Below, one piece after another: positions 15,688 to 31,759 of a stretch of 64,000 nt of DNA. Below the pieces are notes generated by a model. It ran no database searches, was not told the origin of the DNA, and was given only the letters and a program-made list of their open reading frames with translations. Origin of the DNA: Larus michahellis (lineage: Eukaryota > Chordata > Aves > Charadriiformes > Laridae); assembly GCF_964199755.1 (NCBI RefSeq), contig NC_133917.1, forward strand, positions 3,045,501 to 3,109,500, read 5' to 3'. Position 1 is the stretch's first letter; each line of letters opens with the position of its first letter. Made by a program: the position numbers and the translations under genes.

Positions 15688-17947
15688 ATGCGGGAGCGGA
15701 GGTCGGTACCGGCCGCCCCGGCCCGCTGCAAGCTGGTGCTGGTGGGCGACGTGCAGTGCGGCAAGACGGCCATGCTGCAGGTGCTGGCCAAGGACTGCTA
15801 CCCCGAGGTGAGCCTGGGACTGGGACCGGGTACCGGGGACCAGTGGCGGGACCGGGCGCTGACGCTCTCGGTGCCGTTGCAGACGTACGTGCCCACCGTG
15901 TTTGAGAACTACACGGCGTGTCTGGCCAGCGAGGAGCAGCGGGTGGAGCTGAGCCTCTGGGACACCTCCGGTACCGGGGGTGGGGGGGGCGGGGGAAGTT
16001 GCATGCACAGGTTTTTTTGGGGGGGGTTGGGTGTCCCTCCGGTACCGGGGGTGCAGCGGGGCGGGGGCAGCTCTGGCCCCGGTGGGGGGGAGGGTGGGGG
16101 TATTTGCTGTGGGAAGGTGATTTGGGGCCTGGGGGGCGCTGCACTGGGGTTTGGGGGGGCCCTGTGGGGGGGCTGCAGTAGAGGGAGCCCCGCAGTGGGG
16201 TGCGCTGGGGTCCCTGCAGTGGGGGGGGGGGGCGGCTTGATGGCCGCAGTGGGGAAACCTTGGAGGGGGGTGTTTCCCTGGGGGGGGTTGGTTCAGGGTG
16301 GGGGGGACAGATCCCTGGGGGACATGGGTGGGGGCCTGGCTGCCTGGGAGTCCCTGGGGACTGGCCTTGCAGGTAGGGTATGGGCACAGCCTGGGTAGGG
16401 GAGGGGGGCACAGAGCTGACCCCCTTCCTGGAGGGGCTCCCGGCACATGTGTGAGCCCCCCCAGGTGGGGGTATGGGGTGCCAGGGCCCCTGCACCCTCC
16501 CTGCGGGGGTGCCTGTGAAGGGAGGGGGGAGTAACGGAGCGCCCTGGTATTGTCCCTCCCTGGGTAACCTCAGAGGGCTGGGGGGTCAGGGTGGGGGGGG
16601 CCAGGGCCAGCCCTGCCCTGGTGCTGCAGTGTCCCCCCCCGTCGGAGGGGGGGGTCCCCCGCCACCCGCGGTCCCTGCGTTGCTATGGCGATGCGCTGGC
16701 GCAGCCTCTTTGCTATTCCACGCACGGAGCGTCTGGGCTGCAAAACCCCCTCCGAGGCCCTTTGGGGTCGGGGGTGGCCATGGGGGGGGGCACCCCTGCA
16801 CCCCAAAGGGCACCCCACTGCCCCTGCACCCCCATTCACTGCCTCCCCCCGCAGTCCCTAGTGCGGTCCTGGTTTCCCCAGTTCCCCAGGGACCCATTGA
16901 AGGGGGGGGTAGCCCCTCGCCGAGTGCCAGCTGACCCCCAACACCCTCCCCGCTGGTGGGGCTCCCTGACTCGGGGCGGGGGGGGAGGAGGTGACTGTTA
17001 TATAAACACCGCGGAATCCATTTCCCGTTTCCTTGTTAGGGGCGATGGGGATGTTAATGGGTTGCAGGGAACGGAGGTGACATTTTGAGGTGGTGGTGGT
17101 GGTGGTGGGGCTCTAAAGCTGTATAACTCTCCCCGTGCCCCAAGCTCTGCAAGCCCCTCTTGCCCGGGGGTCTGGGTCCGTTGTGGGGGGAGCCATGTAA
17201 TAACACCCCTTTTTTTTTTTGTTTTCCCCCCCCGCCTCCCAGGTTCTCCCTACTACGACAATGTGCGCCCCCTCTGCTACAGCGACTCGGACGCCGTCCT
17301 GCTCTGCTTCGACATCAGCCGCCCCGAGACCCTTGACAGTGCGTCCAAGAAGGTGGGGGGGGTGGGGGGGAGGGAAGCCCCTCTGCAAGGTTGAGAGGGG
17401 GTGGGGGCGGCAGCAGCAGTTTGGGCTCCCCTTGTACTGACTGCAGCCCTCTGTTTCTCCCTCCAACCCCGTAGTGGAAGACGGAAATCCTGGATTATTG
17501 CCCCAACACGCGGGTGCTGCTCATCGGCTGCAAGACAGACCTGCGGACGGACCTGAGCACCCTAATGGAGCTCTCTCACCAGAAGCAGGCACCCATCTCC
17601 TATGAGCAGGTCGGGGAGGGGGGGGTGGGCGGGTGGGGGGGGGTCCCCGGAGGGGTAGGTTTGGGGGTGCTGTGCCATCTTCACGCGGGGTTGGGTTGCA
17701 GGGCTGCGCGACCGCCAGGCAGCTGGGAGCCGAGGGCTACCTGGAGTGCTCAGCCTTCACCTCGGAGAAGAGCGTCCACAGCATCTTCCGGACCGTGTCC
17801 AGCATCTGCCTCAGCAAAACCCCCCCGCAGCCCCCCAAGAGCCCCCCCCGCAGCCTCTCCAAGAGACTCCTGCACCTCCCCAGCCGCTCCGAGCTCATCT
17901 CCTCCGCCTTCAAGAAGGAAAAAGCAAAAAGCTGCTCTGTCATGTGA
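15688..17947 (+). CDS. RND1: RND1, atypical Rho-family GTP-binding protein (complete, 5 exons)
   Basis: Constitutively GTP-bound Rnd protein that antagonises RhoA signalling and loosens actin and adhesion. Exons 15688-15807, 15883-15970, 17243-17352, 17475-17609 and 17702-17947 sum to 699 nt, or 232 residues as in human. P-loop GDVQCGKT (Val at the Ras Gly12 position) and [14 protein letters not shown] (Ser in place of Ala59 and Gln61) are the substitutions that abolish GTPase activity. Effector loop [22 protein letters not shown] for guanine binding, and the basic tail [16 protein letters not shown] ending CSVM (CAAX, farnesylation) are all present. Intron 2 is about 1.27 kb and GC-rich. Confidence 0.97.
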
Positions 17948-18352
17948 AGGGGGGGGGGGGTGCGACATGAATGCCCCCCCCCCCTCCATCCTGCTCAAAG
18001 TCCCCGGCCCCCCTGAGTCCCCAGGATGGGGTGGGGGGTTGGATGGGGCCCTGGAGCCCCCCCCTCACGGAGGATGGGGTGCCTGCCGCCCTCCCATCGC
18101 ACCGCTTCCCCCACCAGTCCCCATCCTGAGGGGTGGCCCCCATGGCGGGGGGGTCTGGGGGGGGCCTGAGGAGGGTGCTCAACAGCTGCTCCTCAGCCCC
18201 CCCAACCCTGGGGGGGCTCATCCATGGACTCACGCTGTTTTCCCTTCCCCCCCCGCCCCATCCCTCATCTGCTGCTTGGTGCTGGGGGGGCTGTTTTATG
18301 GACTGGGGCGGTGTGGGGGGGTGGGGGATGTCTCTGTTCCATGGTCAGTGTT

Positions 18353-18358
18353 ATTAAA
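18353..18358 (+). terminator. RND1 poly(A) signal ATTAAA
   Basis: ATTAAA about 405 bases past the stop, preceded by CAGTGTT and followed by an AT-rich patch (AAGCTTATTTATTATCGG). 17948-18352 is the 3' UTR, which is C- and G-run rich. Confidence 0.75.
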
Positions 18359-18379
18359 AAGCTTATTTATTATCGGAAA

Positions 18380-18830
18380 TATAAGACCCACCCACCTGCA
18401 GCGGGCGCCTGGTCCTGTCTTTGGCGGGGGGGGGGGAGGGAATCCTGGGGGTTTTTTGGGGGAGGGGGTGGTTGTTGTTGGGGTTCAGCCCGTGGGGGGG
18501 TCCCTCCCGTGTTGCTAGGGGGGAAGGGTGATGGTGACACTGCTGCGTGCCTATGCTGTCACCAGGGGTGGGGATGCAGAGGGTAAAGTCCCTGGGGTGG
18601 GGGGGATCCCAGTGCTGCGCTGGGCGCCCCAAAAGCCCCCCCCCCCCCCCCCCCCGGCGGTTGCTGCTCCCAACCCCTCCCTGTGCCCACAGCTTGGGGC
18701 TGGGGGGGAGGGGGTGTCTTGCACGGCCCGTGGGGGGTGTGAGTCCTGGGGGGTCGTTTTGGGGGTGCGAGGGGCGCCGCACGGCGGAGGGATCCGCGGG
18801 CCGCGGCTGTGCTGCGACGGCGGACGCGGG
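18380..18830. other. short intergenic DNA between RND1 and DDX23
   Basis: About 450 bases with no coding feature. Contains G-runs and an 18-20 base C-run (about 18638-18656), then CpG-rich sequence leading into the DDX23 promoter. Confidence 0.65.
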
Positions 18831-18837
18831 GGCTGCC

Positions 18838-18954
18838 GGGAGTTGTAGTCCCGGCCCGGCGGAGGCCTCGCCTTCCCGGCGTCCCCCGCGGCGCCCGACG
18901 GTCATGGCGGCGGCGGGGCGGCGCTGAGGCCTGGGCCTGCGGGCGGCGGCGGCG
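18838..18954 (+). promoter_or_regulatory. DDX23 promoter and noncoding exon 1 with a short uORF
   Basis: GGGAGTTGTAGT at 18838-18849 is the reverse complement of the ACTACAANTCCC element bound by ZNF143/THAP11, common in housekeeping promoters. Noncoding exon 1 ends at 18954 (GCG then GTGAGC). It contains a complete short upstream ORF, ATG at 18904 to TGA at 18927 (7 codons, MAAAGRR). The coding exon's acceptor ends at 19977. The donor and motif are seen; the transcription start is inferred. Confidence 0.7.
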
Positions 18955-19099
18955 GTGAGCGCGGGCCGGGGGGGGGGGTTCGGGGGGCGCCGGGCTCTCC
19001 CGCGGGAAGGCCCCGGGGACCGCTGCGGGCCCGAGGGGCTGGAGGACCCCGCTGCCGTGTCACCAGGCTGCGTCCCGGCACCGGGTACCCGGGGCAGGG

Positions 19100-19960
19100 C
19101 CTGGATCCCCGGTCTTCCGGTCCCCCAGCCCTCCCTGCTCCTTCCTCGACTCTCCACAGACCCCCGGCGCCCCTCCTGGGTCTCCCAGCCCTCCTTGCTC
19201 CCTTCCGGGGTCCCTCTGCGCGTCCCCCCGGGTCTCCCAGCCTTTCCCCCGTCCCCGAGCCCTCCCTGCTCCCTCCGGGGCCTCCCTAGCCCTCCTCGGA
19301 TCCCCCTGCACCCATCCTGGGGTCCCCCAGGCCCCCCTGCTCCCTCCCCAGGTCTTCACTGTGCCCCTTGCACCTCTCCTGTGTTCTCCGTCTCTTCTTT
19401 CTCCCTTTCAGGGTCCCTCTGGGCATCCCCTGGGGTCCCCCAGCCCTCCCTTCTCCCTCTCTGGGACTCCATAGGCCCCCCCGTGCCACTCCTGGGTCCC
19501 CCTGCACCCCTCCTGGAGTTCTCAGCCTTCCTTGCTCCCTTTTGGGGTCCCTTTGCATGTCCCACGGGGTCCCCCATCCCTCCTCAGGCACCCCTGCGCC
19601 CCTCCTGAGTTCCTTAGCCCTCCTCGCTTCCTTCCGGGCACCCACTGACTGTCCCCCCGGGGTCCCCCATCCCTTCCTGTCTCCCTTCTGCAGTCCCCCA
19701 GCCCTCCCTACTCCCTCACAGGCTCCTTCAGCCCTCCCTGCGTGCCCCTGTGCCCCTCCCGAGGTTCCCTGGCCCACCCCACTCCCTCCCTGGGACTCTA
19801 CAGCCCTCCCTGCACCCCTCCTGGCTTCCCCAGCCCTCCTCGCTCCCTCCTGGAGTCTCCCTGCATCCCCCCTCCCCGGGTCTCCCTGTGTCCACCTGAG
19901 TCCCCGAGCTCTCCTCACTCCCTCCCATGGCCCCCCCACCCCGGGTCCCTTGTTCCATCT
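19100..19960. repeat. pyrimidine-rich degenerate tandem repeat in DDX23 intron 1
   Basis: Most of intron 1 consists of diverged units like CCCCCAGCCCTCCCTGCTCC with GGGGTCCC and CTCCTGGG, spaced roughly 60-70 bases apart. Very C/T-rich on the transcribed strand. The long complementary-strand frames across it are repeat artefacts. Confidence 0.7.
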
Positions 19961-19977
19961 GACCCTTTCCCCTGCAG

Positions 19978-24355
<4,378 letters not shown>

Positions 24356-24729
24356 GTCCCTGGGGCTGCTGTCGCCCTCTCAGTCACCCCTTTGGGGACG
24401 ACGGGACCAGCGGGGCTGGGGCCTGCCGGGACTTTTCTGGCCGCTCTTTTCCCAGGGCCCCAGGCCCCTGCGCAGCCAGGACTGCCAACGACAGCCGCTG
24501 GGGCTGGGACTGTCCCAAAACGTCCCCCCTCTTCTCCCAGTCCCACTCCCCACCTTCCCCACGGACCGCTGGAGCTGCTGGAGGCTGTTTGGGGGCAGGT
24601 TCTTCCCTGCCCGTGAGGTGCCAGGGCCGGGGCAGGGCCGGCGCTGGGCTGGTGCAGGTTTTTAGGCAGGGCTGTCCCAGGAGCCGCGTTCACTTCATCC
24701 CTTTTCTAGCTAAAACTCCAGGCTGCAGG

Positions 24730-24735
24730 AATAAA
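24730..24735 (+). terminator. DDX23 poly(A) signal AATAAA
   Basis: AATAAA 375 bases past the stop, in GCAGGAATAAACCCGC. The 3' UTR is 24356-24729. Downstream sequence includes T/G-rich CGTGCTGTCC. Confidence 0.75.
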
Positions 24736-24759
24736 CCCGCAGCTGCATTGCCGGACGTC

Positions 24760-25972
24760 GCCTCCTCGTGCTGTCCCTTCCCGCAGTGCCCCCAGCCCCC
24801 TGGGTGCCGTCTCCTCGCATCCTCCAGCACTCCCAGAGGTGTCGGGAGCCAGCAATGCCCCCAAAGGGAGACCCTGGGGATGCTCGGCACCCACCGGCAC
24901 TGGCCCCGTCCCCCCTGCCCCAGCCTAACATCCCCATGCCGTGGCATCCCCTGTCGTCCCCCCCCGGCCCCCGCCAGAGACACAGACACCGGCACCTCCA
25001 AGCACTCTTGTGTTTCTGAAACCGGTTACAGGGAAATCAGTGCTTTCTACAAAAGAAATTATAACAAATCTGTGGCACCCCCCCCGCTGGCTCGGGCTGG
25101 CTCCCTGCCCAGGGCCCCGGGGCGTTGTGGGGGGGCGGCTCAGCCCAGCACCGGCACCCTCCACCGGGCAGCCCCCGGCGAAGGGCAGCGGGCGCTGTAT
25201 TTACAGGACTGTGCGGTGACGTGCAGTGACGGCTACGTGGGGAGAAGGGAGGGGGGGGACGGGGCAGCGCGAGTGCAGGCATGGAGCAGCCCCCCCCACC
25301 TCCATGCAGGGTCCGGCCACCCCCCTCTGTCCCCCGTCCCTGGGGGAGAAGCAGTTTGGCAACGGTGACTGGGGCAGGGAGAATCGGTGCAGAGCGAAGC
25401 GAGTGGTGCGGCCCCCTTCTCCCGGGGGTGCCATGCAGGGGCAGGGGAGGGGGCAGGCCAAGCCCCGGGGGGGGGGGAGCGGGCACCTTCCCCTTCTTCC
25501 TCGGGTCTGCGCGGGATGGGGGACACTGCTAAAACTGTCATTTCCCCCCCCATTACCTGGCCCACAGGTGTTTTCGGGGGGGGGGCGGGGGGCAGGCACC
25601 CTCTGTTTATGGCAGCTGCCCTGCGGGGAATGAGACAGCCTGCGATGTGGAGGCCAGGCGGGGAAACTGAGGCAGGGAGAAGGCATGTGACTGTCCCCGG
25701 GAGCTGAGGGGGTGGGGGTGGGTGTCTTGGGGCATCCTGGCCGCCAGCACCCCCCCCCCCGCCCCGTGCTTATGGCTGAAGAGGTGCCCGGGGGCCGGGC
25801 GCGAGGAAGCTGCCGGTGCAGAGGAAGATCCCCGAGAGAGGGAGATTGTCTGCGCACCCCCAGCGTGGGGCTGGGGCGAAGCGGGGAGCGCCCGGGGAGG
25901 AAGGGGGAGGAGGGGGGGGCCGGTTCCCAGCCGTGCCCCCCACCACCCCCCCCTCCCCTCCCCTCCCCACCC
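24760..25972. other. convergent intergenic region and CACNB3 3' UTR
   Basis: DDX23 and CACNB3 are tail to tail. Minus-strand sequence just below 25973 is presumably CACNB3 3' UTR, with poly-G/C tracts. I found no AATAAA/ATTAAA on the minus strand. A locally AT-richer patch at 25010-25075 may mark its 3' end. No gene is recognised here. Confidence 0.5.
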
Positions 25973-28900
25973 CTAATAGCTGTCCTTGGCCCAGGGCCGG
26001 CTGCGCTGCCAGTTCCTGTCGTGGTTGCGCTCGGTTTGGCGATCCGGCGTGCCGGGCCCCTGCAGCCCGCTGTTGTGATGCCGGTGGGGCTGGTAGAGGT
26101 CGGGGTAGGGATCCGCGTATTCCTCTTCCTCCAGGTGCCGGGAGCTGCGCTGGGACGCGGCCCCCCAGGGCTGGGGCGAGGTCTCCCCCGCCTCGTCCGA
26201 TGGCATCAGGCTGTCGTGCTCCAGCGGCGAGTGCTCCCCCCGCTCCCCCAGCAGCTGCTGGCTCTGCGGGTAGGGACGGGGCTGCGGGGATGGCACGGGG
26301 GGCTGCCACCCCCCTTCCCCCCCCCCCAACCCCCGGTCCGTCACCCCCTGTGCCGGCTGCATGCGGGGAGGGGGACTCCGGGAGGTACCTGCAGGCCCGG
26401 GAGGCCAGTGGGCGAGGGCACGGCGTGGGGGGCGTGCGGCGGGTGGTGGGTGGCACGCCAGTACACCTCCAGGTACTCGGCCAGGTGCTCGCAGGCGTCC
26501 TCCAGCTGGTTCTCATCCAGGATCACGTCAAAGAGCTCCTGGGGGCAGGCGAGAGGGGTCGGAGGGGGCTCAGGAACACCCCCGGTATCCCCGGGGCAGA
26601 GGGGACCCCCCCCAGCTCACCGGGGGACACTGCACCAACTTGTCGGCCGCCATCATCTGCACGTTGAGGTGCTTCACCTGGGACTTGCCCCGGGACTTGA
26701 TGAGCCGCTGCAGGACCTGGGGAGGGGAGAGGAGGGTGACGGCGCGGCGGGGGGCAGCCGTCCCCCCCCCAGAATCACGGTCACCCCTCACCTTGGGCGA
26801 GGACACCTTGACGTAGACGATGATGGGCGCCAGAGAGGTCTTGGCCAGCTGGGCTGGGTGGTTGATGGTGTCCGCGTCCAGCACCACCAGCTGCAGGGAC
26901 TTGGCCAGCTCGAAGATGCGCTCAATCTCGCTCTGCACCTCGGCTGGGGGAGACACGGGGGGGGGATGTTTCAGGCCAGGCTGGCCCTGGGGTGGGGGGG
27001 GGAGGGGGGGGAGGGTTGTCCTTGGACCCCGAGGTGAGCCCGGCCCCTCACCGATGCTGGAGCGGGTGGTGGAGCGCTCCAGGATGGCCTGCTTGCCCAG
27101 GTTGTTGAGGATGGAGCGCTTGGCCAGGGAGAGGTCAGCCGTGATGTGGGTGATGGAGATCCTGGGGGGCGGAGGGATGGCGGTGGGGACCTGGGTACCC
27201 CCCCCCCCCCGCCCCGGGCCATGAGGAGGGGGGTTGGGGGGGGGAAGGGGATGGGCGGGGGTGGAGTGTCTCACCTGCCATCGAATCTGTGCTTGAGGAA
27301 GTCGAAGAGGGCTTTCTGCATCATGTCGGTGACCTGCCAGCGGGGCCACCAGCCCGGTGAGCCCGTGGTGAGTCGGTGGCAGATGGCACCAGCAGGGAGG
27401 TGGCAGCCACTCGGCGCCCTGCCAGCAGCCCATGGCCCCACCATCTGCCCGCCACCGGCATGGGACAGGCAGGGAGGGGACGAGGGGTGCGGGCCACCAC
27501 CCTGGGGGTGCAGTGAGCCCCCCCCCTCCCTTGCCCCACAGCCCCTCCCCCCCCGTACCTCATATCCTTTCAGCGAGGGCCCCACCAGCACCACGGGCCG
27601 CATGGAGGGGACCACGTCGTAGGGCGGGATGTGCTGTGTCTGGGGGGGGGGGACACACGGGGATGTGTCAGTGCCCTGCGCTCCCACCCCCGGGGAGAAA
27701 GGGGTCCGTGAGCCTATTCCAGAGAACCCCGGCATCCCGGAGGCCCCCCCAGGCCCATAAGCAAGGGCAGAGAGGGTGTCTCTGCCCCTCCCCACGCGCT
27801 CCACCCTGCCTCCAGCCCCCTCCCCATCTCCCCCTGCCCGGGGCACAGCCCTGCCCCAGGGACTCACCTGCTTCTGCTTCTGCTTGGCTTGGGGAGAGAA
27901 GAGACAGAGGTTGGTGACAGTGAGCGGGGACTTCTCCCCTGGCACCCCCCCGGCCCCCTCGGGGTCAGGACCTGCCCTTACCTAAGGAGGGGGGAGGCGA
28001 TCGCCGGTTCCCACTGTCGCCGAGGCCCGAGGCGTTTCCAGCTCTCCTGGGGGAGGAGGGAGGTGAGTGAGCAGTGGGGGGCTTGAGGGGGAGGCTGGGG
28101 GCGGGGGGGAACCGGTCCCTACCTGGCTTTTTGCTCCTGCTTGAGCCTCATGGCTTCCAGGCGCTGGGGGCTGGGGATGAAGGCGATGTCCCCCCCCTCC
28201 TTCACTAGGCGCCCAATCCACCAGTCATTGCTGTATTTCTGGGTGAGGGCAGGGCAGGGGTGAGGCTGGAGGGGGGGGGGGGGGGTGGGGGGGTGTGTCC
28301 CTGACCCCCACTTCCCCCCCCCACCCCAGCACCCCGACTCACCTCCTTGATGTGCAGGAAATCTTTGGCTTCGAAGTTGATGGCGGCTCCCTGCACCGGG
28401 CACTCCTCGTCCAGCGCCCCGCAGTAGCTGACATTGGTGCGCACGGCGAAGGCGACCGGCTTGTGCTGGGGATGGCGATGGCGGGGGTGGGGGGGGGGTG
28501 TCAGCACCCCCGGGCCCCCCCCAGTTCCCCCTGGGGGGGTTTTGTGTGTGTGTGTGGGGGGGAGTGTCCCCTGTCCCCGTACCTTGGCCCTCTCGAGCTG
28601 CTGCTGGGCCTGGCTCTCCACCTCGCGCCGGGCGCCCTCGCGATCCTCCTCCAGGGACACGTCGGAGTCCAGGGACGGGCGGCTGGTGTAGGAGTCCGCC
28701 GAGCCCTGGGGGGACGGGGCTGAGTGCCGGGGGGCTGCGGGGACCCCGTGAAGAGGGGCCTGGCCCTCCGACGGTGCCAGCGTGGGGAGGGGACCCCCGC
28801 TGACCCCCAGCCCCTCCCAGCATTTGGGGCTCCACGGTGGCTGCCCTGGGGTGCAGCTCCTGTGTCCTGGGGGGAGACCCCCGGGAAGGGCTAAGCTGGC

Positions 28901-31759
28901 GGCAGGGGGTCCCCGTCCCCCCCACGGGTGTGGGCCTGCCACAGCTGCCCCCCCCACCACCACCACCACCCCCACCCTGGGGTGCCCAGCGGATGTTCGG
29001 CGCAGCCCCCCTCCGTCTCCCCCCACCCCGCTGGTAATTACCCATTGCCTGCTGCGCCCGGAACAGGCGCAGAAGCCACGGTGAAATATTTATAGGTCCC
29101 TGGATGCGTTTGAGCCCCCCCCACCCCCCCCCCAGCCCCTCTCTGCGCGGCCCCTGGGCCTTGCCGATCTGAGCTCAGCGCCGCTGTCCAGGCTCCGGTC
29201 CCCCCCCGCACCCGGGACCCCCACCCTCCGCATCCCACCTCGCTCACACAGGGGTGTGGGGGGGGACACGGACGGACGGACCCCCCCCCATCCCCAACGC
29301 AGTCAATATGGTTTCCTAGTATGGCCCCCCCCAACATGGCCTCCCCGGCACGGCCCCCCCCCCCCCCCCCCCGCGAGCATCTTCCTCCCCACCCCAGCAT
29401 CCCCAGCACGGCCCCCCAGTACAGCGTCTCCAGCGTTTCCCGCCCCCCCTCCTCCCCCCCCAGCACGACCCCCCCATGCAGCCACCGGCCCGGAGCATCC
29501 GTCCCCGCGGGGTCTCCGGCCATGGGAGTCGCCCCCTCCCCCCGCTCCCGTCCGGTCCCGGGACCCGGCGGCACCTGCCCGGAGGGGACGAGACCAGCGG
29601 CGGCGCTGAGGAACAAAGGGCCGGGGGGCGGCAGACCCCCCCCCCGCACCGGCCACGAACCCCTGCACCGGACACAGCCAACCCCCCCCCTCACCCCCCG
29701 GCACAGCCCCCGAGGCGTAATCACCGCCCCGCGGGGCGCAGCCCCCACCCCCACCCCCGACCGCTGTCCCCCGGGCACGGCCCCCCCCCGGCCCCCCCGG
29801 TACCGGGGCCGGTACCTCGTTAAGCAGGAATGTAGCGCTGGAGTCAGAAAACGACATAGACGGGGCGAGCCGAGCCGAGCCGCCCGCGCCCCCCCCGCCC
29901 GGCTCCGGCACCGGCACCGGCTCCGGTTCCGGCTGCGGCTCGGGCTCCGGCTGGCCCTGCCCGCTCCGCCGCGCCGCCGCCGCCCCTCCCCGCCCCTCCC
30001 CGCCCCCGCCTCCCGCCGCCCCCCCGGGGCGCACGGAGCCGCCCCCGCCAGCTCAGCCCGGGGCGGGGGGGTGTGGGGGGGTGGTGGTGTTGAGGGTCGC
30101 CGTTCTCCCTTTCCGGGGATGGCGGGCGGCTCCGGCCCCTCTCCGGTGGGCACCCCCTGGGGCTGCACTGCCAGCCGGGGGTGCCGAGCGGCCCCGGTGC
30201 GGTGCACCGGGGCGGGGGCTCAGGGCAGCTCCCAGGGGAGGGGGGGGGGAGTTTGCAAAGGGGGGCAGCTCCGGTTGGGGAGGTGGGGGGTCCCGGGGCG
30301 GCGGCGGAGGGGCCGTGTCGCCCCCCGCTGCCCGCGGCAGGGGGTCCCGGGACGGCGGCGAGGGGTCCCCGCGGGTACCTCCATGCTCCGGTGCGGCGGC
30401 CCCCGTCCTGCCCCGAGCCGGTAGCAGCCCCGTCTGCAGGGCGAGCCCTGCGGCGGGGCCGGAGCCGCTCCCGCCCCCCCGCCGCGCCCCCCCCGCCCCC
30501 GAGGAGGGGGGCAGTGGCGAGCCCCGGGGGACAGGCCCGGCCCGCCCCATTACCGCGCAGCGGGACGAACACCGGCGGGACCGGACCGGGACGGCTCGGC
30601 CCGGACCGGGGGGCCCCGGGGCAGTGCTCGGCGGGGCCGGGACCCCGGGCAGCTGCGGGACCGGCCCCGAGCACCGGGCACCGGCCCCGGTACCGGCAGC
30701 GCGGCGCGGCCGGGCCGGGCCCTCTCCGAGGTGCTGAAGGGGCCGCACCGGCTGCGGGGCCGGGGCAGGGGGTCCCCGGGGGTACCAGGGACTACCGGGG
30801 GGGGGGCAGGTGCTGCCCTGGGAGAGAAACGGGATGCTCGGGCCGCTCTGCGCCCCCCGGGGCCACCCCTACCGGAACCCCCCGCCCTCCCCGAGGCCGC
30901 CCCGGTACCCGCTCCCCCGCCGGCGGCCAGGGCGGGGGGCACCGCTCGGGCCGGGGTGAATCGGAGCAGGCGGGTGGGGGGCGGCGGGGGGGTCCGTGCC
31001 CCCCGCCTCGGGCAGCGCGGAGAGGCGCCCCGGTGCCGGCTGATGGATCGGTATACCAAGCCCCCCCCGCCCCGTTCCCCCGCCCGTGCCTCAGTTTCCC
31101 CGGGGCCCCCCCGCCGCCCCTCCGCCGCCTCCCTCGCGCCGCAGTGCCGGTGCCCGGCGGCCGGCCCGGCCCTGACGCAGCGCTCGCTATTTTTAGCCGC
31201 GGGGAGCGGCTGTTGCGATGCCACCGGCGCCCGGTGCCTGCGCCCAGCCCCGGTCCCGGGGGAGCGGCGGGGCGGGGGCGGCCACCCCGTTCCCCCGGGT
31301 GCAGGGGTTGGGGCGGGGGAGCTCGGCCGCTCCTCCCCGGTCCGTGCTTTAATGCGGAGCCGCAGCGCCGCTGCCCCCGGGAGCGAGCCGCGGCGGGGGG
31401 GGGCCGGGGCTGGCGGGGCTGCCCCGCCCCGGTGCCGGTCCCGGTCCCGGTGCTGGCCCGCTCACCTGCCTGCGGAGGATGCTGGAGGTGGTGTCGGACG
31501 AGGTGCTGCCGTCCGAGCGCTTGAAGCGGCTCTTGCGCTTCGGGAGCCTCCGGGGGCTCTGCGGGGGGGAGCGGCGGGGGCGGCCGGTGAGCACCGGGCG
31601 GCACCGGGCGGCGCGGCCCCGCCGCTGCGCTGCCACCGGCGGTCCCCCGCGCTGCCGGCAGAACCGAACCGGGCCGCACCGGGCCCACGGCGGCCAGGAG
31701 GGCTCCGGCCCGCTCACCTGGAAGGACCCGGGAGCAGCGGGCTGCGCCGGGGAGGACAT
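25973..31759 (-). CDS. CACNB3: CACNB3, voltage-gated calcium channel beta-3 subunit (complete, alternative starts)
   Basis: Cytosolic beta subunit that binds the alpha-1 I-II loop and promotes channel surface expression and gating. Shared exons, transcript order: 28705-28583, 28465-28343, 28238-28123, 28046-27982, 27887-27868 (20-nt microexon), 27639-27559, 27333-27275, 27161-27052, 26943-26792, 26716-26621, 26538-26389, 26263-25973. First exons seen are 31759-31718 plus 31558-31466 (506-residue form) or 29857-29816 (475-residue form). The SH3 domain spans [16 protein letters not shown] to [10 protein letters not shown], a HOOK includes [15 protein letters not shown], and the guanylate-kinase-like domain starts near [12 protein letters not shown] and includes [20 protein letters not shown]. 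The tail ends [14 protein letters not shown], diagnostic of beta-3. The mammalian MYDDSY first exon was not found. Confidence 0.95.
29816..29857 (-). CDS. CACNB3: CACNB3 alternative first exon (short form)
   Basis: Fourteen codons, [14 protein letters not shown], ending in a donor (GAG then GTACCG). The same alternative N-terminus is known for mammalian CACNB3. The phase joins cleanly to the common exon beginning [10 protein letters not shown] at 28705. A CpG-rich promoter presumably lies just upstream (29858-30060). Confidence 0.85.
29858..31465. other. GC-rich CACNB3 intron and internal promoter
   Basis: About 1.6 kb between exon B and the MSFSDSS exon. CpG-rich with G/C homopolymers and no convincing exon on either strand. 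The part nearest 29858 likely holds the promoter of the short form. Confidence 0.55.
31466..31759 (-). CDS. CACNB3: CACNB3 long-form first and second exons
   Basis: Exon A (31759-31718) encodes [14 protein letters not shown] and ends CAG then GTGAGC. Exon B (31558-31466) encodes 31 residues including [16 protein letters not shown] and ends CAG then GTGAGC. Both are in phase with the common exon at 28705. Exon B closely resembles the N-terminal exon of CACNB1 and, less closely, CACNB4, so it looks like an ancestral beta-subunit exon. Coding potential is seen; use of exon A as the first exon is inferred. Confidence 0.8.
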
